This document shows, piece by piece, positions 37,365 to 47,702 of a stretch of DNA of 64,000 bases. The stretch covers positions 211,362,855 through 211,426,854 of the forward strand of contig RSEF01000001.1 of assembly GCA_003993805.1 (NCBI GenBank), in the 5' to 3' direction. Position numbers and translations under genes: made by a program. Each line of letters opens with the position of its first letter. The stretch's first letter is position 1. The DNA comes from Himantopus leucocephalus (lineage: Eukaryota; Chordata; Aves; Charadriiformes; Recurvirostridae). A model generated the notes under the pieces. It saw nothing but the letters and a program-made list of their open reading frames with translations, had not been told where the DNA came from and did no database searches.

Positions 37365-38847
37365 ATACTTTGAGAAATAAGTTTACTGGAAGAACTTTCA
37401 AGAATGTGGGTATGTTCACCAAGAAGCCAGCTTGTACAAAGACAGGCTTTTACTCCGCAGAACTTATGCACATTTAACTCAAAACGGAACAAACCAAGAC
37501 CTTAAAATCAGGCACACGTGCACAAGTCTTTGCAGGCAGCAGGACTGCGCAGATGGCGTAAGCTGGGCACATTCATGGCATTTTACAGGATCAGTGCCAC
37601 CGGGATCTCAACAGTTCCTTTCCAAACGCTGCAACTAGACAGAGTTCAGCTATTTTGGAAATTCTGATACTGTCTCTAGTCTATACACTGATAGTCTAAT
37701 ACTGATACTGCATAAGTGCTGCATAAGCACCCTGTTAGCTACACTTCCGATCTCTACTAGGCATTAAAACTCTTTATAAAAAGAAAATGCAGAGGAAAAA
37801 ATGAACTTCAGAAAAGATATCCAAGAGAATTTTTGTTGGGTACAGGAAAGGATTTTAGGCAACTTCCATTTGCTGTATTGTTTCCAAAAACAATGAAACA
37901 CTTTCAAAGTTTATGCTTCTCTTGACATTTCTCAGATACTAAAGTACTGAAAGGCAAGACTGGGAGCCACAAAGGTACTTAAGTGCTTATGGTTTAAGTG
38001 AGGGTTACTCAACCAAATACTTCAAGCATCTGGGCATACATGTCCCACCCCCTTTCACAAGAAGTTTGTGGCAGAACAGAGACTAGATATCAAATTTCTC
38101 AAATTTTAAACTGCCGTACCAGTCAGCCTAGCTTTTACACTTGGCTAATGGAAAATTTTCCTGGGTTTAGTGGGCTTTTGTTAAAAGCCTGAAGTTGTCA
38201 CTCTAGGTGGAAATCATTTCAGTGGAGAGGAATGGGACCCAATCACATTTCTGAGGATGTCCAGTCATGTGTATTTATTGCCACTGTGGAAATAAAATAA
38301 ATGAATGGGAATGGAATGAATTGAAATCTGAGTATTTTCCAATGATCCAATGTTAAATATTAAGACTAACTCAGTCGAAATCATTCTCTTACCTGTGTTT
38401 CAAACCTGGCTGCTACCATCCTTGCCAACGGGTTTGAGTTTTGAACCAGGCATTTCCACAGTAAATGACTCAAAGTGATCTCACCTCAGCTAAAGTGTCA
38501 ACTCTCCATTGCTTGTGGCTATAATAACCCTGAATCTCTTCTGCATGCTTTAAAACATCTCATTTCACATAACATTACCATGGAATTCAGCAATAAATAA
38601 AACACCATTTATATCACTCGTTCCTTACTTACATCTTAGCATTACATTCAGAACAGATGATGGAACTAAGCTGTTTGGCTTTCCTTTGTCACTTCAGTTG
38701 TAATACCACCACGCTGTGGTATGTGGGATGCAGATACCTGCACTCAAGCAAACTGTGTTCGTATGTTGGGATGCCATTTCTACCATACTGCTTGGAGAAA
38801 AAAAAACCCAAACCAACATATTCCATTTATTTCCATCATTTTTATTG
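37365..38847. other. non-coding stretch, nothing recognised
   Basis: AT-rich, no exon-like frames and no known repeat seen. It ends at a single N (38,848) where the CR1 begins. Confidence 0.4.
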
Positions 38848-38848
38848 N

Positions 38849-39489
38849 GGTTCAACATGAGCCAGCAATGTGTGCTTGCAGCCCAGAAAGCCAACTGTAT
38901 CCTGGGCTGCATCAAAAGAAGCGTGGCCAGCAGGGCAAGGGAGGTGATTCTGCCCCTCTACTCCTCTCTGATGAGACCCCACCTGGAGTACTGCGTCCAG
39001 CTCTGGAGCCCCCAACATAAGAAGGACATGGACCTGTTGGAGCAGGTACGGAGGCGGGCCACGAAGATGATCCGAGGGCTGGAGCACGTCTCCTATGAAG
39101 ATAGACTGAGAGAGTCGGAGTTGTTCAGCCTGGAGAAGAGAAGGCTCTGGGGACACCTTATAGCGGCCTTCCAGTACCTAAAGGGGGCCTACAGGAAAGA
39201 TGGGGAGGGACTCTTTTATCAGGGAGTTTAGTGATAGGACGAGGGTTAATGGTTTTATACTGAAAGAGGGGAGATTTAAATGAGATATTAGAAGAAATTC
39301 TTTTGTCTGAGGGTGGTGAGACACTAGCACAGGTTGTCCAGAGAGGTTGTGGAGGCCCCATACCTGGGGGTGTTCAAGGCCAGGTTGGATGGGGGCTTTG
39401 AGGTGTCTCTGCTCATGGCAGGGGGGGTTGGAACTAGATGATCTTTAGATATTTAAGGTCCGTTCCAACCTAAACCATTCTATGATTTC
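38849..39489 (+). mobile_element. CR1 LINE fragment, ORF2 C-terminus + 3' UTR
   Basis: It starts right after the N at 38,848 in the reverse-transcriptase C-terminal region and continues through the full 3' UTR. The 3' UTR has TAGTGATAGGACGAGGGTTA, CAGAGAGGTTGTGGAGGCCC and GGTTGGAACTAGATGATCTT, and ends at CCATTCTATGATTT. About 640 bp. Because the left edge coincides with an N, the true 5' end may be missing from the assembly instead of being a biological truncation. Confidence 0.94.
38857..39231 (+). pseudogene. CR1 ORF2 C-terminal remnant (reverse transcriptase 3' region)
   Basis: An uninterrupted frame encodes the well-known CR1 C-terminal block: [20 protein letters not shown], then [40 protein letters not shown] and a final [20 protein letters not shown]. 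It stops at TAG 39,229-39,231. It lacks the catalytic palm motifs, so it has no activity. The intact frame over about 125 codons suggests relatively recent insertion. Confidence 0.92.
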
Positions 39490-40439
39490 TCTCCAAGGAT
39501 TTTGTATGGCTGTCTGTGACTGTAACATTTGGATGCATTCCACATTGACCTGACTGGCAATAGTGGAGCCGACGGTCCGCCCGTCTGCTGAAGGCAGCTC
39601 TGCCTGGGGAAAAGATCCCTTTGGAAATGGACAGAAGCGGAAGGATGGAGGAGGATGTTGCTGTGGATGCGGTTTTACTTAGGGTGGCAAAGTCTGATCT
39701 GAGAAACTATTCAGTAGTTCTCAAAGACAGTCAGATCTAGGTTCAATTAGTCTCCTTTAAGAGATGCAAATTACTAATTGCATTGTGCCCTTTTTAGCCA
39801 GTCAGTTGACTAAATTATACAGCGCTTGATTTTGCAAAAATAGAAAGTATTCCCATGGATAAAGGTATATAAAGCAGATCAGGGTTCTCAAGCTGCTGAT
39901 TTACAATTGTTTTGACAGCAGAAACCTTGAAAACAGCGTATGTAACACCCAAAATCTTCTTAGAAATTTCAGAAGGTTATAATATTCTGCTTTTGTAACA
40001 AAAACAAGTCCTTCTATACCATCACCTTTCATGATAGGAATTATATAATGCTTGTAATTTAATACAAACTTTTATTGATATCGGTGGGACTACTCACACT
40101 AAAGCTCATATATGCATATTTAAAATCTAAAGCTAAAGAGCATAGAATAAAGGAAAACTGCAGTGATGCTATGATGTAAAAAAGAGGTTTATACCCCAGT
40201 TATCCTAGGCTGCAGATTATAGATTTCTCTCTGTCCTAATTACACACTCCATCTCCATGCATTAGCATGGAGCCTAGAAAACCTGACTCATCATTTCTAA
40301 CAATCCCAGCGACCCGAGGCAAACATACACACGCTGGCATGCGCGCTCTCAACGTTCCCAACTTCCCCTAAAGCAAATACCGAATCCTATTCTGCCTGGC
40401 AGCAGAGCAGTCTTGTCCCTACTTGTGCAAGCTGCCGCC
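39490..40439. other. non-coding stretch upstream of the CpG island
   Basis: AT-rich intergenic sequence. It has a small stem-loop at 40,253-40,272 (CTCCATGC, ATTA loop, GCATGGAG). Composition changes sharply to GC-rich at about 40,440. Confidence 0.5.
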
Positions 40440-40581
40440 TCAGAGCGGCCGCTTCTGCAGAAAGCAGTTCACCCTCCACACAGGCAGCCCCGCGCCCCAG
40501 ATGCCATCGACCGGCAGCAGCCAGCACCCTCACCACGATTAACGGATCCGCGGCTTTGAGGAGAGGATACCCCGGGAGAAT

Positions 40582-40610
40582 GGCCTGGGCCTGCGCCTGG
40601 GCCTGGGCCT
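40582..40610. repeat. GCCTGG hexamer repeat
   Basis: About four and a half copies of a GGGCCT/GCCTGG unit, one with a CG variant, in the left part of the CpG island. Confidence 0.8.
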
Positions 40611-40888
40611 AAGGGCCGGCAGCCAGGCGGGGCGGGAGGCCGAGGCCCGCACCTCATCCCACCGGTGACCCCTCGCCCCGCTCCAGGCCCCAAGCTTGGG
40701 TCCCTCGGGGACCACCCTGGAGGGGAGCGCCCCCGAGCAGAGCCCGGGGGAACCGGCCGGGGGGAACCGAGGCCCCCGCGGCGCCCGAGTCCCCGCCGCT
40801 CCCTCACAGCCCCCGCCGGCCCGCGGCCCCCCGCTCCGGGGGCGGGGCCTCTCGCGCCTCGTTTGCATAGCGCCCGTTGAGCCACCCT

Positions 40889-40893
40889 ATTGG
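40889..40893 (-). promoter_or_regulatory. inverted CCAAT box (ATTGG)
   Basis: ATTGG in the context CCCTATTGGCCAGG; candidate NF-Y site, most distal of four in the island. Confidence 0.5.
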
Positions 40894-41051
40894 CCAGGGG
40901 AAGGCACGCGCCGACGCGCCGGCCCCGCCTCTCTCCCCAACGCTGCCCAGAGACGCGGCCGGCTCCGCCCCTCCGCGGGCGGTGACCACGCCCCTTCCCC
41001 CGCCCCCGCTCGCAGGCTGCCTGGAGACGGGAGCCGCCGAAAGCTCTGCCC

Positions 41052-41056
41052 ATTGG
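41052..41056 (-). promoter_or_regulatory. inverted CCAAT box (ATTGG)
   Basis: ATTGG in GCCCATTGGTCGG; candidate NF-Y site, first of a cluster of three within 75 bp. Confidence 0.6.
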
Positions 41057-41078
41057 TCGGCGGCGGCCGGCCTCTGTG

Positions 41079-41083
41079 ATTGG
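41079..41083 (-). promoter_or_regulatory. inverted CCAAT box (ATTGG)
   Basis: ATTGG in TGTGATTGGCGGG, 27 bp after the previous one; GATTGGC is a good NF-Y core. A CGTGACGG half-CRE-like site follows at 41,089-41,096. Confidence 0.62.
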
Positions 41084-41121
41084 CGGGACGTGACGGCGGG
41101 GGGGCGGGGCGGCCGGCGCGG

Positions 41122-41126
41122 ATTGG
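41122..41126 (-). promoter_or_regulatory. inverted CCAAT box (ATTGG)
   Basis: ATTGG in CGCGGATTGGCGGAG, 43 bp after the previous one and just downstream of a GC box. Spacing suggests transcription initiating about 41,170-41,200. Confidence 0.62.
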
Positions 41127-41193
41127 CGGAGCGCGCAGGGGTGTGCGCAGGGGGCAGCGGCCCGGAGCGGGGCGCTGGGGCCGCGGCTGGAGG

Positions 41194-41238
41194 ATGGGGG
41201 CGGCCGGCGGCGGCGGCGGCGGCGGCGCGGGCTGCTGA
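41194..41238 (+). CDS. upstream ORF encoding polyglycine (14 codons)
   Basis: ATG at 41,194 (context GAGGATGG: purine at -3, G at +4) opens a frame of 14 codons reading M-G-A-A, seven Gly, A-G-C and a TGA at 41,236-41,238. The Gly run is the CGG repeat read in the GGC frame. It is out of frame with, and ends 55 bases before, the main ATG at 41,294. If included in the mRNA it would probably reduce or regulate translation of the main ORF. Whether the transcript starts upstream of it is inferred, not shown. Confidence 0.5.
   Translation: MGAAGGGGGGGAGC
41206..41227 (+). repeat. CGG/GGC trinucleotide repeat, about 7 units
   Basis: Seven uninterrupted GGC units in the presumed 5' UTR, read directly. 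CGG repeats in 5' UTRs of CpG-island genes are often polymorphic. Confidence 0.92.
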
Positions 41239-41293
41239 GCGGCGCGGAGCCACCCCCTTCCCCGCCCGGCCAGCGCCGCGCTCCCCCGCCAGC

Positions 41294-41395
41294 ATGAACC
41301 GGCTCGGCTCCGGCACCGTGGGCAGCGCCACCACCGCCGCCTCCGCCGCCGGCCAGTACCGGGTGTGCGGCAATTGCCGGAAGGTGCCGAGACAG
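41294..41395 (+). CDS. first coding exon of an unrecognised CpG-island gene
   Basis: ATG at 41,294 has a reasonable Kozak context (CCAGCATGA: A at -3). The frame gives 34 residues: an Ala/Ser/Thr/Gly-rich N-terminus (MNRLGSGTVGSATTAASAAG) followed by QYRVCGNCRKVPRQ. The exon ends at CAG/GTACCG, a good donor, in phase 0 (102 nt). An alternative donor AAG/GTGCCG lies slightly upstream (about 41,382). The C-G-N-C pair looks like the first half of a zinc-binding module whose partner cysteines would be in exon 2. Without splicing, the frame runs to a TAG at 41,471. No stop codon lies in frame upstream until about 40,877, so an N-terminal extension cannot be excluded. I do not recognise the protein and leave the symbol blank. 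Exon 2 was not found in the remaining about 22 kb, so intron 1 is probably long. Confidence 0.75.
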
Positions 41396-41488
41396 GTACC
41401 GGTGTGTGGAGGGGGAGGCTGTGAGGCTGTGAGGCGGCGGGCGCTGAGGGGGCTGCGGGAGGCGGTGGGGTAGAGACTTGCGGAGGTA

Positions 41489-41588
41489 NNNNNNNNNNNN
41501 NNNNNNNNNNNNNNNNNNNNNNNNNNNNNNNNNNNNNNNNNNNNNNNNNNNNNNNNNNNNNNNNNNNNNNNNNNNNNNNNNNNNNNNN
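41489..41588. other. assembly gap, 100 N
   Basis: One hundred Ns at the right shoulder of the CpG island, a common place for sequencing dropout because of GC content. The true gap size is unknown. Confidence 0.99.
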
Positions 41589-42864
41589 GAGGGTTTGGGG
41601 GGCGCCTGGTCTCCTCGATGGGATGGGGTGGGGGGGTGGGGGGTGGACTTGGGGCCCAGCGGCGCTTGGAAAGTTTATCCACGTATCTCACCGGCAAAAT
41701 TCATCTCTGGTAAGCCGTTGTGTGGGGGCATCCGAAATCAGAGCTTTAAAAGAAATCTAAAAAAAAGACCACCCNACCCCCCCCCCCCAGTCCGCTTGAG
41801 CCCCATCCCTGCAGTTGTCAGCAGGTCCCTTGCAGGGACCCTCCGTGCGGCAGGAGGAGTGGGATCCCTCTTCCACCTCCTCCCGACATCTGCTTAACGG
41901 GGAGCATTAGTTGAGGTGCTTTTTGTTTGTCCAGGGCAAATGAATTAAAATTGCTGAGCTGTGCAAACGCGCCCGAGTCCCAGCGCCCGAGATGAACGCG
42001 GTGCTGTTTTTGAGTTTATTTTAATTCAATCTTGCCCGATACGTTTTGCGCCAGGTTGGTTCTTGCAAATGCTAAGAAAGCCTGTAAGTCAATGAGCTCA
42101 AATATTTGCGCTCTTTGTCCAAAAACTGTTTTTCTTCCTCTGTGGGTCAGGCCAAGTGCCAATCAAAGTTGTTTTTCAAGCCTCTCTTCCCTGCANTTGC
42201 CGTTGTGGTAATGTTTTTTTTTTTTTTTTTTTTTTTAAGGGTTTGGTTTTTGGAAAGGAGGTGTGTATTTAGGGGAGGGGGAGGAGAAACATTAAAAATC
42301 GGTCAGAGAGAGAAGCAGATCTTAAAAATCGTGTTTCTCGAATATTTTAATGGAAACAAAATCTTATTAAATGTGCATGCTTGGTATGTGCAGTTATTTT
42401 TTCCATAAACTCTTGGATCATATTACAGTTGATACTTGGTGCTCAGCTCTTAGCTCAGCTTGCGAGAAATGTAATGGATCAGAGAAGCGCACATCAGCAG
42501 AGTCTCATTTTTAACCATTTCGTTGCAGGATCGGATCCCTTCTTGGCTTTAACTTGCTGCTGTTACTGCTTTAAGAAAAACAAGTACTTAAAAGAGAGAA
42601 GTTCTGTGGGGTTAAAGCCTGAAACAGCTTCAGACTTGACATATGTCTAAAGACATACAAATTAACCGGTGCCAAATACATCTGTGGAGAAAGCAGGGAG
42701 GGAGCTTGCTTTGTTCTGCCAAATAATCAAAATGTTTTGTTGACAAATAAAGTGGTGCTTGGCAGCACTTGTAGATCTAAAATTAAATTTAAATTATTGA
42801 ATTTTTTTGAAGCCGTAGCCTCATCCTGCTGGGTAGGACTTTTTTGGTATACCTCTTTAATATC

Positions 42865-42898
42865 GGGGGGGGGGGGGCAGGNGGGGGGGGGGGGGCAG
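42865..42898. repeat. poly(G) tracts flanking a single N (42882)
   Basis: G13-CAG-G, then N, then G13-CAG. This is the same phrase on both sides of the N, so it is another instance of the duplicated-flank pattern, here caused by an unresolved G homopolymer. Confidence 0.85.
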
Positions 42899-45800
42899 GA
42901 CTAGATGTTGCTTTCCTTGTAACAGGAAACTTGCCAGATTAGGTCAATTTTTAATTTTATTATATTTTTTATTATTAAGTAATTTAGGGAGGATGGTGGT
43001 AAAACGTAGGTACCCAGTTGGCTCTGTTGAGGAAGGCAGCTTGGCACTATCCTGTTTTGTCTGTGGTCAGTTCAACTACTTCCATTGCAAAATTGGGGAA
43101 AGAAAAAAAGAACCTGAGCTGCAGCCCACGAAACCCTCTTGAAATATAGGTGGTTTGCGCTTGCAGTGGTTGTACTAGGACGTCACTGCAGCTGTGTTTT
43201 AGGCTGGACAATAAACATGGAAGTACAAAGCTTCTGACTACATCTGTATGCATTTAAAAGTTGGTATAATAAAAATCACTGTAAATTTTCACCTTTTGCA
43301 CTTCATTGACAAGCACGCAAGTAGAAAAAAGGAGGAAAAAAAAAAAAAAAGCTTGGTGGAAGTGAGATGCAAATTTGACCTGAGTCTCAGAGTAATAATC
43401 TTCAGATAAGTGCTGCCTCATCTGTTCTTTTGATGGTGGTGGTGGTTTGTTTTTTTTTTTTTTAATGCTCATGTGATGGTATACTGGAAAAATGATTGGC
43501 CTTAGAACATGTTGAATCTCTTCTGCCCTCCTCAGTCTTCAGTCTTTATTTGAAGCCACTTGAATGCTTGCAGTTTAGGTAGTGCTGTTGTCAGAATTAT
43601 AAGGGGCAATGCAAGCTTTCTATTTGGTGACATATAATGAGATTTGAAATAGTCCAGCAGGTTTTGGATTCTGACGGGTGAAGGGAAGTTTCTCTTTCAA
43701 CAGGGAAACAGGAAGAGCTAGATGCAGCACTTTGGGTTTCAGCTAATTTCAAATTAATCAAAGTTATGTTTTATTACGGACAGTTCTATTAGGGTAGTGC
43801 TAGAAACTCGCTAAGGATCCACGAGTTAAATTTGCTTATGGGGAAGGTTTTTCATATTAAAAAGATAAATTTTCAGTTGGGTTTATTGTCCCGGGACACT
43901 TTAAATAACCGGATCTACTTGTAGAACAATTGCTGCTAATCAGAAGGGCTTAGACAGTCATAGATATGACATCTACATTATTTTTTTCTAAATCAAATAA
44001 TGATAACCAGTAATAGGTGATGCTAGTTGGCGTTCTGTGAGTATGTTGAACAGACAACCAAAGCCAATGCTTTGACTCAGCTTAAAATAAATGGAAGAAT
44101 GAGTAAAACGAGATGAGTAGCTCCGGTATGTGGGATCGATGGGCAGGCTTTGGAACAAAACTGGTCTATCGGTAGGGAAAGTGCTTAAAATGGCATACAA
44201 GCACTGTAGCCAAGTCTTTCGTAGAGGTGGCCGAGAGTGGCTGCCTGTTGCTGTAACCGGGGCAGCCTCCAGCTCTCATGTTTGAAAACCCAGTGTTGGG
44301 GCGGTCCCCAGGCTGGGGAGCTCTGGGTCGTGAATCTGGAGGGGGTCTGAAGCCTGATGGAAACCCAAGGTTCTTGGAATTGGTAGCCGGAGCAAGCAAG
44401 AGGAGAATATATAGGAAGGGCTCAGTAGTTCTTTGGACAAATAACTGCCTCAGGAAGGCTTTTAGGAATAAGCAGAGTCTTCAGGGGATGGAAAAATCCT
44501 GATATGTCAGGAAATGTAGGAACAGGGAGAGTTTGCCAACTGTTCAAGCTTAGTTGCAAATTGCAAAGTGTGTGAAGTAAATGGTTCTTTTACATATACA
44601 TACAGGTCAGTAGGACAGAAAAGAAAGCGAGTATCAGAGCAGTTCCAGGATTAAATATTTGTTTTGTGTTAGATTTCCATTAGATTTCAGTGAGGAAGAC
44701 ACAAGGGCAATGGCAAAATGGGTGATGGGGGGAGTGTGGTTTATAAACATCCATCACTGTTGTCAAGGTGGAAGTGAACCTGGCTTAGCCGACCCTCCTG
44801 GCTTGAGCCACTCTCTGTACTGGAGTCTTGGAAAAAGGTATTTGAAATCTTGGATCTGTTCCGTGTTTTCATAGACCTATCCAATGAGGGTGGTGCTGTG
44901 AGAAGGAAGTAGCCATCAATATGATGTATATAATTTTCAGAGCTCCTCATCCTGCCTGCCAGTCTCCTTCTTTAGCGTGAGTCTCAATACTGTACACGTT
45001 ACTAAAGCAGATCCTGATGGAAAAGCATACAGATATATGAGAAAATTATGTATGACATGACAGCACCAAAAGTAGGTCACGCTAGACTAATGTAGTGGTC
45101 TTCTGTTGATAAGACATCTGCTGGAGCATCCTTTTCTGAAAGCTTTGGATGGGCTAAAACTAGACTTCATTCATTAAACATCTGAAGTACCATCAGAGGT
45201 TGATCTCCTCGCTGCATTAGCAAGTCAGCTGAAATTAAGCTTTGGCATTTGCTAACACAAAATGTTCTAAATACCAAAAAGTTTAAGTGGGGTTGAAAAA
45301 ATTCATAACCGAAAAATTAAACGAGACCTGTAAATAGGAAATGGCAACGCTCTCTGGTATAGTTTCTGTATGCCTTCCTGGCTGTTATATGTCTGCTATT
45401 GCCCCCTGGCCATGACAGGTTACTGGGCAATGGGGACCTTTGATCTGACACATTTTGTCTGTTTTTCTGTTCCTGTTAATTAGTAGAGGAGTGATCAGGA
45501 ACTGATGGGAGTGGGGATGGTGGTGGACTGTGCTGAAAGGAGAAGTCGCTGTCCTGAGAAGAAACTATCAGTGGGTTTCCAAAGGATTGCTTTTGAAACT
45601 AATCTGGTTTAACACTCTCCCGAGTCACGATGAGAGCACGACTGTACACACAGCAGAAGTGGTAAATACAGTTGGTCCAGGGAAAGAGCAGAGTATTTCG
45701 TAGAAAGCTGGGGGGCCTTGAGCACTGGCGTGGTTAGAAGTGGGGTGAAATCCAGTGGTATGAAATGTAAAGAGTTATAGGCTTGGCTATTTGTTGCTCC

Positions 45801-45939
45801 TAACTTAAGAGCAGCTCCTTGGAAGGAGCAGGGAAAAGGATGCTGGTGTGCTGGAGGACCAACAGCAGGTCACCCTGCAGGGCAGTGTCGTCGGCGAGGA
45901 GGGACCCAAATTAAACAGGCACAGAGGTGAGCTGGCTGG

Positions 45940-46185
45940 GTGCTGGGAGAAACGGAGTACTGGTTTTGCAGGAAGAGACTAAAAGAGTTTGCTTTTTTAA
46001 TCCAGCAGAAACAGAGGCTGTTTGAAACGAGGGCATATGATCCTCATCTCTAAATACATCCGGTGGTAAGAGCCAGTGAGGAGAAATTAGCTCAAGAGCA
46101 GATGTATGTAAAACAGTCATAAATACATTTGGGCTGGAAAATTGAAGTGTCCAGAGGTGTCTGGTTCTGGGAGAGTTTGTTCTAG
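45940..46185 (+). mobile_element. old, strongly diverged CR1 3'-region fragment
   Basis: The order of phrases follows the amniote CR1 3' consensus: a GAAGAGACTAAAAGAGTTTG block (R-L-K-E-L..L-F region), then GAGGGCATATGATCCTCATC, TCTCTAAATACATCC, ATACATTTGGGCTGGAAAAT and GGTCTGGTTCTGGGAGAGTT-like endings. Divergence is far greater than in the other copies, consistent with an old subfamily. Boundaries are approximate. Confidence 0.55.
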
Positions 46186-46309
46186 GTCTGGTGCTGTCAA
46201 AATAAGCACCTACTTTTAAGATAGAAAAATGTGTGAACGTCATTAAATGATGCGGTGCTTACAATAGCACCAGCCTGGGCTCGGGGAGTTGAGGTCATAT
46301 CCAAATAAN

Positions 46310-46353
<44 letters not shown>
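46310..46353 (+). repeat. poly(A) tract, 44 A, next to a single N
   Basis: Forty-four uninterrupted As directly after the N at 46,309. It could be a retroposed poly(A) tail or an expanded simple repeat; CR1 does not end in poly(A), so it is not explained by the adjacent CR1. Length may be wrong because of the N. Confidence 0.85.
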
Positions 46354-46355
<2 letters not shown>

Positions 46356-47667
46356 CACACTTTCATTCACTTCGTTGTTCTGTGTGGGTGAATACGAAAG
46401 TAGCCCAAAAGTGAACCAAAAATAGTCTAATGTCAGGTCTCATAAGCCCGTGTATGCTAAAATATGTGTCACCGTGAGTCATGAAGGTGCATGGAGATGC
46501 TGTTACCTGTTCTGTAGAAATCAAGAGGCCTTTCAAGGACGTCTCAACTATTTTGAGGAAAGTCAACCTGGTTCAATCTATCCTGAACACAGGCAAATGA
46601 AAGCTGCTGTGCCTTTGCTTGGAAAACACCCCGGGTTTTCCACAGTGCAGCATCTTTGTCGTTGAGTTGCATAGTGTAATTGGCTTTGGAAATCTGATCA
46701 ACAAACTTGACTGTCACAGAGAATCTTCTTTTGTAAAATCAAATGATGTCTTCCGTAGTTTGACTGCTCTTTGTAATAGTCTCATCACACTGTAGTTGTC
46801 TTAATTTACGGTTGCCTAAATGGCTTTAAATCTCCACTGTGCCTCTTTCTAAACGAGTTCTTGAAATGATTTTCAAACTCTAGCGTGAAAACCTAGCTCT
46901 GTTTTTATCCGCTCTAATTTTAGCAGCTTTCTGTTGTGTACAACATGGTCTCTGCCTTCAGTGTTTGTTCTTGCAGTCCCCTGGAGTGCTGCCGTGGTGA
47001 AACCAGCTCGGGTCGCTCCACCACGAATCCCTCCTGCACAGCTAGGGGGAGAAGATGGGTCTTTGAGGGGCCAAAATGTAAAGCTGTAAACCAAAGGCAA
47101 CAAACCCAAACTTTTAGGGCAGTTAAGATTGTTAGCAACAGGCCCCTCACCCTCATCATTTTTTCTTATCTTTTCTGGAAAGATTTGGTTAAAAAAACCC
47201 AAGTTACAGAGCAGGTTTCTTTCCTGCGAAATAAATACAGTGAAAGTACAGAAATGACTGTGGTTTCTCTCCTTCCCCATCCTTACAAGTCTTGCAGTGA
47301 TTTGTATCGTGTCAGAATCTGACCCTTTGAAATAATTGTTCTCCCACCCCCTGTGTGTTAATTATTGGCTTCGCTGCATGGAATCAGAGAGCGCTATTGC
47401 TCTTCGCACTTGTACGCTGGTCTTGAGGGTTCTTGGTTTCTTCCACTTTTGCCTTAAAAGCTAGTGTGAAAAAAAAATTCCTTTGACCTTTCTAGTCTCA
47501 TGCGCTGAAAATGAAAAGGCAGAACTATTAAATTTTCATTAGACCTGTAATGAGAGTGGCATGGGTGAAATGAACCTCTGGTGAAGGACGCTGTTTTGCA
47601 ATGAAAAGCTGTAAGAGGTGGCCTCGTAGGAACCATGCTTATTTAGAACAGTCACTTTCATTAAAAA

Positions 47668-47702
47668 AAAACAACAACCAAAACCAGCAACAACAACAAC
47701 AA
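47668..47702 (+). repeat. A-rich / (CAA)n simple repeat
   Basis: A-run followed by imperfect, then perfect CAA units; ordinary microsatellite. Confidence 0.85.

Larger units (their letters stand above)
40440..41480. promoter_or_regulatory. CpG island promoter
   Basis: Roughly 1 kb of very GC-rich, CpG-dense DNA in an AT-rich setting. It contains GC boxes (GGGGGCGGGGCC at 40,838-40,849; GGGGCGGGGC at 41,101-41,110), a CCACGCCCC KLF/SP-type site at about 40,987 and four inverted CCAAT boxes. No TATA box is seen near the expected start, so this is a dispersed, housekeeping-type promoter. The main transcript is to the right (exon at 41,294). CpG islands are often bidirectional, so a leftward transcript is possible but no leftward coding exon was recognised. 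The right edge is uncertain because of the gap at 41,489-41,588. Confidence 0.9.
41396..45929 (+). other. presumed intron 1, first part
   Basis: Intron inferred from the donor at 41,396. It holds the 100-N gap, single Ns at 41,775, 42,196 and 42,882 beside homopolymers (C-run, T23 at 42,214-42,236, G13 on both sides of 42,882), an A-run near 43,338-43,350 and a T-run near 43,449-43,462. No second coding exon with acceptor and donor was recognised. Confidence 0.5.

Noticed and set aside
40804..41697. 297-codon minus-strand open frame across the CpG island
   Set aside because: GC-rich DNA rarely contains stop codons, the frame crosses a 100-N gap, it is antisense to a better-supported exon, and its composition is Pro/Ala/Arg-rich without domains.
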